From a virus, in the IMG/VR virus record IMGVR_UViG_3300027971_000010, positions 1-33,874 of that record: a stretch of 33,874 bases of DNA; one strand, 5' to 3'. Numbering within the stretch: position 1 is the first letter of the stretch; each line of letters begins with the position of its first letter. Below, piece after piece: positions 1 to 6,246 of this stretch. Position numbers and translations under genes: made by a program. The notes under the pieces are model-generated. The model was not told the origin of the DNA. It was given only the letters and a program-made list of their open reading frames with translations, and ran no database searches.

Positions 1-127
1 AAGAAACGATTTAATCTTAGTTATGGAACAAACAAATTTGATACAGGGTTTGAATTTGCCAAAGAAGAAACAAGTGTTGATTTAATATTCTCATCAACAC
101 CTTTGGTTGGTTATGATGTAGGCGGCA
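1..127. repeat. Terminal direct repeat, left copy (circular-map overlap)
   Basis: Bases 1-127 are identical to 33748-33874. The repeat lies inside one continuous tail-protein reading frame that crosses the junction in phase. A length of 127 is a common largest k-mer size for short-read assemblers, so this is most simply an assembly overlap on a circular or circularly permuted genome rather than a biological terminal repeat (inference). Confidence 0.95.
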
Positions 128-630
128 AAGTTTATCCAACAATATTTAAAAGAACAGGTGATGTTGTTGGAACAGGTGAAGAAGCAATAGATCATAACAT
201 TAGAATCATGCAATCAAAACTTATTAGAAGTGTTTCATCTTATGAAATTAAAGATGGTAATTCAACACTTGCAACAAAAACTGAATATCCTTATGCAGGT
301 CATTTCAATGATCCGTACACACCAACGATTGACATTAATTATGCAATCCCTTCATTATTGTATTATCAACCAACAAACATTAACAGTATTGATGTGAATC
401 TGTTTACCCTGTATTGGATTCAATACATGTATGAAATCATTGACCAGGATTCACGTTTGCTGATTGCAAACTTCAGATTGAATGAACAGGACATTAATCA
501 ACTTGATTTTAGCAAGTTAATCTACATTCAAGGGGTGTTGTATAGGTTGAATAAAATCAATGATTACAATGCAACACAACGTGATACTTGCAAAGTTGAA
601 TTATTAAAAGTAATAAACAAAAATTATTAA
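1..630 (+). CDS. Large tail protein, C-terminal part (gene begins at 32017)
   Basis: The frame is open from base 1 and ends at the TAA at 628-630. It is the last 209 codons of a 786-residue protein whose start is at 32017. The first 127 bases repeat the window end with the codon phase kept (33748 is a first codon position), so the two pieces are one gene. This part is rich in aromatic and polar residues, as in beta-rich baseplate or tail-tip proteins, and has no recognisable catalytic motif. An internal ATG at 103 could be taken for the start, but the upstream frame is open and clearly coding. The tape measure gene follows 3 bases after the stop, which places this product in the tail. Calling it baseplate or tail-tip is an inference from position. 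Confidence 0.85.
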   Translation, partial: KKRFNLSYGTNKFDTGFEFAKEETSVDLIFSSTPLVGYDVGGKVYPTIFKRTGDVVGTGEEAIDHNIRIMQSKLIRSVSSYEIKDGNSTLATKTEYPYAGHFNDPYTPTIDINYAIPSLLYYQPTNINSIDVNLFTLYWIQYMYEIIDQDSRLLIANFRLNEQDINQLDFSKLIYIQGVLYRLNKINDYNATQRDTCKVELLKVINKNY

Positions 631-633
631 GAT

Positions 634-2772
634 ATGGCACAGGTTGAAATAGGCGCAAAAGTCACGGTTGATGCAGGTAATGCAGCATCAAGAGTATTAG
701 AATTGCAGCAATCAATTAAGCAATTAAATGAAGAATTTAAGAATACAAAGGACGGAACAGAAGAACAGAAACAAGCATTCTTGAATCTTCAACAAGCACA
801 GAATGAATTGAAGAAAGCAAACAAAGAACTTGGAAATTCTTTGAATGAAACATCAGGTGAAGCAAAGCAAAGCAGTGGAAGTTTTAGTAATTTAAAAGAA
901 CAGTTAGGATCAATTTCACCTGCTGCTGGGGGTGCTGCAGATGGTGCAAATAAATTCAATGCAGCATTAAATATATTAAGGGCAAATCCTATTATTGCCA
1001 TTATTGCAGTCCTTACTGCATTGATTGTTGCATTGGTTAACAAGTTTAAAGATATGGATGCAGCATCAGATAAAATGTCTGATGCAATGGGTGAATTAAG
1101 TTCAATATTTGACATGTTTATGAATGCAGTATTGACACCATTGATTGATGGGTTTGTAAAATTAATTGGATTTATAGTTCAGGCAGCGGAATTTATGGCT
1201 GATAAATTAGGGGTTAGTTCAAGAGAAACATCACAAAGATTAGGTGATTTAACAAAGGCAAATCGTGAACTTGATGAATCACAGAAAGCACAGGCGGAAT
1301 CACTTGCAACATCAAACAGAAAATTGCAAGAAGCAAGGGAAATTGCAGGTGATGCAAACAGACCAATTAAAGAAAGAATTGCAGCATTAAGGGAAGCAGC
1401 AAAAGAAGAAAAGGCACAACTTGACCAGGTGACGGAATTTAACAGGCAGAAACTGAAAGTTCAACTTGAACAATTTGCCATAGAAATGGGTGCAAGGGAT
1501 CAAGTAATAAGTAAGATTAAAGAAGGGACCATTGAATCATTGAAGGCAGCAAAGGCAGAATTGCTATCAATGAAGAATGTGAATGAAGACAAAGTTCAAG
1601 AATTATCAAAGTACATTATTGCTGCAGAAGAATCACAGGCACAATCTGCAAAAATCGGAAAGAAAACATCAACACAGATTGCAACACTTGAACGTGAAGA
1701 TGCATCAAGACGTGCAGAAGTAGCAAAGGCAGCAGAAGATAAAAGAAGACAGAAGAATGAAAATGATGCTGCTTATGCGGTAAGAATGGAGAAATTAAAG
1801 CAAGCGGAAATTCTTTCAACCATTACAAACCAATATGAAAAAGAAAGAAAGATTGCAGAATTCAAATTGAAAGATGACATCAGGATTGCAGAAGAAGATT
1901 TCAAGAATAAGAAAATCACAAACAAACAAAAAGTTGCATTGATTGAGCAATTAAAGAAAGATGAAATTGCAAAAATAAATGAAATCAATGCAAAGCAGGA
2001 AGCGGACAATGTAAAGAAAGAAGAAGAAGCAAAAAAGATTGAAGAAGAAAAGAGAAAGAAACAAGAAGCGGACAAAATAAAAGAAGCAGAAGACAAAGTA
2101 AAGAAAGAAAAAGATGATGCAAAAACTAAACTTGATTTATTAAAAACACAGGCAGATGATGAAAAATTAAAGGCAAATGAAAAACGTGCATTGCTTGATC
2201 AGCAAAGGGCATTGAATCAAGAATATTATGACAAAGGATTAATTGACCAGGCAACATATTTAAAGAATAGTCAAGACATTGACAAGGCAGATACAGAAAT
2301 TAAGAAGTCGGAAAATGAAGCAAAGAAGCAATTGCTTGATTCTTACCTGGGTGCATTGGACGGTGTGGCAAATGTTATAGGAAAACAGACAACAGCAGGC
2401 AAAGCAATTTCAGTTGCATCTGCATTAATCAGCACCTATGAAGGTATTGCAAAGGGTGTGAAACTTGGTTATCCGATGGCAATCCCTGCAGTAATTTCAG
2501 CAGCAACAACAGGTTTTGCAGCAGTTAAAAACATTCTTGCAGTTAAAGTTCCGAATGGTGGCGGTGGCGGTGGAACAGCACCTGCAGGTGTAACACCAAA
2601 CCTTGGTTCAGCACCATTGGTTCCACGTGAACAAACAACAACAACATCACTTACCGGACAAACACTGGCATCAATGAATGCAACGGCAGCACGTGCTTAT
2701 GTTGTTGAAACGGACATCACAAATGGTCAACAAAGAATGCAAAGAATTAACCGTGCTGCAAGGTTAGCATAA
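634..2772 (+). CDS. Tail tape measure protein
   Basis: This 712-residue protein sets tail length and is threaded through the tail tube. Its sequence is typical: an N-terminal region of Q/K/E-rich helices (about residues 20-80), a hydrophobic segment rich in I, A and L (about 107-137), a second hydrophobic stretch (about 165-190), a very long charged coiled coil of K/E/A repeats (about 220-570), and a small-residue hydrophobic C-terminus with a run of five glycines. By the usual rule of about 0.15 nm of tail per residue, a tail near 100 nm would be expected, which fits a siphovirus. The ATG at 634 is 3 bases after the preceding tail gene. No lytic transglycosylase or peptidase domain is visible. 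Family identity is confident from composition and position. Confidence 0.9.
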   Translation: MAQVEIGAKVTVDAGNAASRVLELQQSIKQLNEEFKNTKDGTEEQKQAFLNLQQAQNELKKANKELGNSLNETSGEAKQSSGSFSNLKEQLGSISPAAGGAADGANKFNAALNILRANPIIAIIAVLTALIVALVNKFKDMDAASDKMSDAMGELSSIFDMFMNAVLTPLIDGFVKLIGFIVQAAEFMADKLGVSSRETSQRLGDLTKANRELDESQKAQAESLATSNRKLQEAREIAGDANRPIKERIAALREAAKEEKAQLDQVTEFNRQKLKVQLEQFAIEMGARDQVISKIKEGTIESLKAAKAELLSMKNVNEDKVQELSKYIIAAEESQAQSAKIGKKTSTQIATLEREDASRRAEVAKAAEDKRRQKNENDAAYAVRMEKLKQAEILSTITNQYEKERKIAEFKLKDDIRIAEEDFKNKKITNKQKVALIEQLKKDEIAKINEINAKQEADNVKKEEEAKKIEEEKRKKQEADKIKEAEDKVKKEKDDAKTKLDLLKTQADDEKLKANEKRALLDQQRALNQEYYDKGLIDQATYLKNSQDIDKADTEIKKSENEAKKQLLDSYLGALDGVANVIGKQTTAGKAISVASALISTYEGIAKGVKLGYPMAIPAVISAATTGFAAVKNILAVKVPNGGGGGGTAPAGVTPNLGSAPLVPREQTTTTSLTGQTLASMNATAARAYVVETDITNGQQRMQRINRAARLA

Positions 2773-2773
2773 A

Positions 2774-2802
2774 TGACACAAAACGGGTTTGTCCATATTT
2801 AT
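2774..2802 (+). promoter_or_regulatory. Promoter-like motif, copy A (TGACACA-N14-ATATTTAT)
   Basis: TGACACA at 2774-2780 is followed after 14 bases by ATATTTAT at 2795-2802. Read as a sigma-70-like element it is ATGACA, 17 bases, TATTTAT. It sits in the short gap after the tape measure gene. The ATG of the protease gene is 5 bases after the motif, so a transcript starting at the usual distance would be nearly leaderless. The same motif with the same spacing occurs at 3532 and 5829. Promoter function is inferred. Confidence 0.55.
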
Positions 2803-2807
2803 TTAAT

Positions 2808-3530
2808 ATGGAAAAGAAAATCCCTACATATTTACTTATTATAGATGAAGAACTTTCATCAGAACTACAAGTGGACGCGGTGGCAATGGTCGACGCGCCT
2901 GCCATAGAACGTAATTTCCTACAGTTTAAAAATGAAACCGTTTCAGATTGTAACGGAAAGAAATTGTCTTTTGCTGTTAATGAAGACAAGCAAGAAATCT
3001 TCGGTCCAGCAATGCTTGCAGATGTTCCAATTTACAGAAACGATGGACAGTTGGGTGAATACAATGTTGTGTTTGATAAGGCAACAATTTACAAGATTGC
3101 ACAGAAGTTTTTTGAAAAAGATTTCAATAAGAATTTCAATTTGATGCATGATCCTAATCAGAAGTGTACAGGTGTTTATGCGTTTCAATCTTACATTGTA
3201 GATTCTACAGAAGGCAGACCAGCACCCAAAGGATATGAAGATGCAAAGGACGGATCATGGTTTCTTGGGGTTAAGGTTAACAATGCAGAAGTTTGGTCAA
3301 AGATTAAGTCCGGTGAAATAAAAGGATTCAGTGTTGAAGGGGTGTTCGAGTACAAGAAACAAGAACTTACAGCAAATGAAAATGTAACCTGTTCAAATTG
3401 TAATCACAGTTGGAACACATCTGATTCAAAAGAAGCGGACAAATATGTGTGTCACAATTGTGGATTTGACAATTCTGCAGAACAATTGTACAATCAAATT
3501 AAGAAGTTACTTCAAGAAGTTGATTCTTAA
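2808..3530 (+). CDS. XkdF-like prohead protease with C-terminal zinc ribbon
   Basis: This 240-residue protein resembles the XkdF-type putative phage serine protease family, which matures the capsid by cutting scaffold and other prohead proteins. Supporting features are the N-terminal DAVAMVDAPAIERNF segment (from about residue 24), a histidine in NLMHDP (H114) and a serine in GFSVEG (S175), the candidate catalytic pair by analogy with other prohead proteases. After the protease domain there is a four-cysteine zinc-ribbon pattern (C195-x2-C198 and C215-x2-C218). The gene is directly upstream of the scaffold-like and major capsid genes, as expected. The ATG at 2808 follows promoter-like motif A by 5 bases. 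The role of the zinc ribbon is unknown; it could bind a partner or the scaffold. Confidence 0.75.
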   Translation: MEKKIPTYLLIIDEELSSELQVDAVAMVDAPAIERNFLQFKNETVSDCNGKKLSFAVNEDKQEIFGPAMLADVPIYRNDGQLGEYNVVFDKATIYKIAQKFFEKDFNKNFNLMHDPNQKCTGVYAFQSYIVDSTEGRPAPKGYEDAKDGSWFLGVKVNNAEVWSKIKSGEIKGFSVEGVFEYKKQELTANENVTCSNCNHSWNTSDSKEADKYVCHNCGFDNSAEQLYNQIKKLLQEVDS

Positions 3531-3531
3531 A

Positions 3532-3560
3532 TGACACACAGAAAACAATTTGATATTTAT
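3532..3560 (+). promoter_or_regulatory. Promoter-like motif, copy B (TGACACA-N14-ATATTTAT)
   Basis: TGACACA at 3532-3538 and ATATTTAT at 3553-3560 are separated by 14 bases, as in copies A and C. The motif starts 2 bases after the stop of the protease gene and ends 24 bases before the scaffold-like gene. It could start a transcript carrying the scaffold and capsid genes up to the terminator at 5206. Function is inferred from the repetition and placement. Confidence 0.55.
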
Positions 3561-3584
3561 TATTGAAATCTAAAAAGATTATAC

Positions 3585-4199
3585 ATGAATTATCAAGAAA
3601 CAATAAACAAGATAAAAGCATTATTTGAAATTGGAATGCCTGCTGCACCTGATGCAACTGCAAATCCTGATGTTAGTGGTTTGACTGATTACATCTTACA
3701 AGATGGAACAAAGATCAGTTGTGATAAATTGGCAATTGGTGGTGTAGTTACAATCAACGGAACACCTGCACCTGATGGTGATCATTCACTACAAGACGGA
3801 ACAATCATTCAAACAAAAGGTGGTGTTATTGAAGAAATAAGTTCACCTGCAGAAGAAGCACAAGATCAGGAAGTAAATACAGATTTAAGTACAGATACAG
3901 CAGACAAGACCATGAGTACAGAAATGACAAAGAAGATGGAAGAAATGGCGGTGCATATGGCTGATATGAAAACAAAGTGTGCAGGTTACGAAAGCAAATT
4001 TGCTGAACATCAGGCAGCAATGACAAAGCAACAAGAAGCAATCAAGATGTTGACACAAATGATGGAAAAGATTGCAACAATGCCAGTTGATAAACCTGCA
4101 GCAATGGCAACAAATCAATTCACAGCACAAAAAAGTGAAGACAAAGAAGAAAGATTTCAACAAATGGTTGAAGCAATGAAAAAATTAAAAACCAATTAA
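3585..4199 (+). CDS. Putative capsid scaffold protein
   Basis: This 204-residue protein lies between the protease and the major capsid protein, the usual place for a scaffold. Residues about 30-85 are beta-rich, with two similar LQDGT segments (about 38 and 68). An acidic linker follows, then a long helical region (about residues 108-165) rich in M, K, E and Q and predicted to form a coiled coil, then a charged C-terminal helix. The helical, methionine-rich, low-aromatic composition is typical of scaffolds that are removed by the prohead protease. I do not recognise a named family. An alternative is a minor capsid decoration protein. It probably shares a transcript with the capsid gene. Confidence 0.55.
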   Translation: MNYQETINKIKALFEIGMPAAPDATANPDVSGLTDYILQDGTKISCDKLAIGGVVTINGTPAPDGDHSLQDGTIIQTKGGVIEEISSPAEEAQDQEVNTDLSTDTADKTMSTEMTKKMEEMAVHMADMKTKCAGYESKFAEHQAAMTKQQEAIKMLTQMMEKIATMPVDKPAAMATNQFTAQKSEDKEERFQQMVEAMKKLKTN

Positions 4200-4239
4200 A
4201 CAAACCGAAATAAATTATTAACCGTATAAATTTTAAACA

Positions 4240-5193
4240 ATGGCATTTAACGTAGGATCATTATCAGATTATACCATACAAAACGAAAAGTTGTTGGTAA
4301 CCAAATCTTTATTTGACGCAAAAACACAAAAGATCATTCAAGCATCTGGAAATGTTATGAGTTCAGTAAAGTCAGCAGAAACAATCAATGTATTGGACAC
4401 TGATGCTGTATTTCAAACAGGTGGAACATGTGGATTCTTATCAAGTGGATCAAGCACATTCACACAAAGAAGTTTGGCTGTAGGAAAGTTCAAAGTACAT
4501 GAGTCGTTATGTCCTAAGACACTTGAGTCGAAATATACCCAATTGGCTTTATTACCGGGATCAATAAACGAAGGTATTCCATTTGAACAACAATACACTG
4601 GCATGAAAGCACAGGTGATTGCTGAGCAATTAGAAACTGCATTATGGCAAGGTGATACAACATCAGCAAACGTAAACTTAAACAAGTTTGATGGTTTGAT
4701 CAAGTTGATTGATACTGCAGCAGTTTCTGCAAATGGTAATCCAACAGGTATTACAGTTGCAACAGGAATCACAGTTTCAAATGCATTCACAATTGTAAAA
4801 GGAATCAAGAACGCAATTCCTGCAAGAGTAAAAGGAAAATCAGATGTAAGATTGTATTGCGGTTGGGAAGTGTTTGATGTTATTGTTGATGCGTATGTGA
4901 ATGCAAACTTGTTCAACTATGGTGCATCACAATTGAATTACGAGAATGGTGAGTTCACAATACCAGGTACAGCATACAAGTTAACTGCTATTCATGGTCT
5001 TGATACAACAAACAGATTGTTTGCAATCAGAGATTCAAACCTTTACATGGGTTGTGACATCTTAGGTGAAGAAGACAAGTGGGAAATTTTCTATGCAAAA
5101 GAAGCAATGGAAGTAAGATTCGTAGCAGAATGGAAACTTGGAATTCAAGTTGCATTTCCTGCAGAAATCGTTTCTTTCAAATTAGTACCATAA
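4240..5193 (+). CDS. Major capsid protein
   Basis: This 317-residue protein follows the protease and scaffold-like genes and is followed at once by a strong terminator, the standard pattern for a highly expressed capsid gene. The sequence has an N-terminal arm, a region with FKVHESLCPKTLESKY (about residues 84-99) and a mixed alpha/beta body (for example LYCGWEVFDVIVDAYVNANL), and ends FPAEIVSFKLVP. It looks like the major capsid protein family carried by many Bacteroidota siphoviruses, presumably with an HK97-type fold (inference). Two cysteines near residues 65 and 90 are not obviously functional. It is the only protein in the head block with the right size and position. Confidence 0.85.
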   Translation: MAFNVGSLSDYTIQNEKLLVTKSLFDAKTQKIIQASGNVMSSVKSAETINVLDTDAVFQTGGTCGFLSSGSSTFTQRSLAVGKFKVHESLCPKTLESKYTQLALLPGSINEGIPFEQQYTGMKAQVIAEQLETALWQGDTTSANVNLNKFDGLIKLIDTAAVSANGNPTGITVATGITVSNAFTIVKGIKNAIPARVKGKSDVRLYCGWEVFDVIVDAYVNANLFNYGASQLNYENGEFTIPGTAYKLTAIHGLDTTNRLFAIRDSNLYMGCDILGEEDKWEIFYAKEAMEVRFVAEWKLGIQVAFPAEIVSFKLVP

Positions 5194-5205
5194 GAATTTG
5201 AAATG

Positions 5206-5236
5206 GTGACCACTGAAAATGTGGTCACTTATTTTT
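5206..5236 (+). terminator. Rho-independent terminator after the capsid gene
   Basis: GTGACCAC at 5206-5213 pairs perfectly with GTGGTCAC at 5221-5228 around a 7-base loop, followed by a T-rich run (5229-5236). It lies 12 bases after the capsid stop codon and should cut most transcripts after the capsid gene. Confidence 0.85.
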
Positions 5237-5258
5237 CATATAATTAAATAAAAATATC

Positions 5259-5771
5259 ATGCCGTGTAATTTAACGCAATCATACAACCTAGACTGCAGG
5301 GACGCAGTCGGCGGTTTAAAAGAAGTTTACTTTATGGAGTTAGGTAATTTAACTTCATTCACAGAAGCATCAGGTGTTGTGACTGCAATCACCAAAGCAG
5401 CAGGAAAGAAGTTCTACAAATACCAACTTGTAAAGCAAACAAGTAAGTTTGAAGATACATTGACAGTAAGTGAAGAAAATGGAACAGTGTATGCAGCACA
5501 AAAGTTGTCAATCATCTTGAACAAGTTGCAAGCAAATACAAGAAATGAAATCACATTGCTTGCACAGAATTTAATTGTTTGTGTTGCTGGTGATCGTAAC
5601 GGAAAGTATTGGTTATTAGGTGCAACAAATGGTCTTGTAATCAGTACAATCAAAGGTGAAACAGGAACGAAAATGGGTGACAGAAGCGGTTATACTTTAG
5701 AATTTGATGGTGCTGAACCAGCATTCGCACAGGAAGTTTCTTCAGGAATCATTGCAGGATTAACATCATAA
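5259..5771 (+). CDS. Putative major tail tube protein
   Basis: This 170-residue protein directly follows the capsid gene. It begins with a conserved-looking stretch: a cysteine at residue 3, then C-R-D-A-V-G-G-L-K near residue 13, followed by a tyrosine-containing beta strand. The rest is a compact alternation of beta strands with one helix, without catalytic motifs, as in tail tube proteins. Similar proteins with a C...C-x4-GG start occur next to capsid genes in Bacteroidota siphoviruses. The gene is isolated between two strong terminators (5206 and 5793), which suits a very abundant structural protein made in a controlled ratio to capsid. An alternative is a head decoration protein. Confidence 0.6.
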   Translation: MPCNLTQSYNLDCRDAVGGLKEVYFMELGNLTSFTEASGVVTAITKAAGKKFYKYQLVKQTSKFEDTLTVSEENGTVYAAQKLSIILNKLQANTRNEITLLAQNLIVCVAGDRNGKYWLLGATNGLVISTIKGETGTKMGDRSGYTLEFDGAEPAFAQEVSSGIIAGLTS

Positions 5772-5792
5772 AATCCTTAACCTTATAAAAAC

Positions 5793-5829
5793 AAAAATCT
5801 TCAACCTAATAAGTTGAAGATTTTTTTTT
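5793..5829 (+). terminator. Rho-independent terminator after the tail-tube-like gene
   Basis: A 13-bp stem (5793-5805 with 5813-5825) has a 7-base loop and runs straight into a T tract (5821-5829). The last T of this tract is also the start of the TTGACA element of motif C, so terminator and promoter-like motif are back to back. Confidence 0.93.
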
Positions 5830-5857
5830 GACACAAAACACAACTTTTGATATTTAT
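5829..5857 (+). promoter_or_regulatory. Promoter-like motif, copy C (TGACACA-N14-ATATTTAT)
   Basis: TGACACA at 5829-5835 and ATATTTAT at 5850-5857 are 14 bases apart. With the preceding T it reads TTGACA (5828-5833), 17 bases, TATTTAT (5851-5857), very close to a textbook sigma-70 promoter. It follows a strong terminator and precedes the next gene's ATG by 5 bases, exactly the geometry of copy A. A new transcript is needed here because of the terminator, which strengthens the promoter reading. Confidence 0.65.
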
Positions 5858-5862
5858 CATTA

Positions 5863-6246
5863 ATGATACAACTTATTAAAGGACAAAGCAAAGATGTGAT
5901 TGTTACATTGACTGAATTGACAACACTTGCGAATGCATTTTATTTATTCGTATTTACACACGAAACAACAAAAGAAGTGATCAATGTAATCAAGAATTCA
6001 AGTTCTGATTTAAGTCAATTCAAATACAGATACAACAAGTTCACATTTGCATCAGGATTGTTTGCAAATGCATCAATAGGCAAATACACTTATTCAGTTT
6101 TTGAACAACTGAGTTCAACCAATACAAATACAACAGGTTTAAATTTAATCGAATCGGGTAAAATGGATTTGAATGTATCAGCAACACCAGTTGATGTGTT
6201 CAATGAATATTCAGCACCAACAACATTTAGAACTTATGCAGGATAA
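5863..6246 (+). CDS. Small virion-associated protein, beta-rich
   Basis: This 127-residue protein has a beta-sandwich-like pattern: an opening LIKGQSKDVIVTLTEL strand pair, a hydrophobic YLFVFTHE strand near residue 28, and alternating polar/hydrophobic strands up to about residue 110. No catalytic residues are visible. Similar small proteins opening with K-G-x3-D/N-V/I-x-V/L-T-L-T-E are common in structural regions of Bacteroidota phages, but I cannot name a family. Its end overlaps the portal start by 11 bases, so the two are translationally coupled. It is likely a head, neck or tail accessory protein. Confidence 0.6.
   Translation: MIQLIKGQSKDVIVTLTELTTLANAFYLFVFTHETTKEVINVIKNSSSDLSQFKYRYNKFTFASGLFANASIGKYTYSVFEQLSSTNTNTTGLNLIESGKMDLNVSATPVDVFNEYSAPTTFRTYAG

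Noticed and set aside
103-630. Separate 175-residue gene starting at 103
   Set aside because: The frame is open from base 1 and continuous with the gene at 32017 across the circular junction.
4413-4916. Long open frame on the minus strand opposite the capsid gene
   Set aside because: It mirrors the codon structure of the capsid gene, has no start context and no promoter; other minus-strand frames (for example 789-1115 and 30429-30848) are rejected for the same reason.
6173-6235. Longer portal protein starting at 6173
   Set aside because: It would overlap the previous gene by 74 bases and add a Q/H-rich leader that is the out-of-frame reading of that gene.
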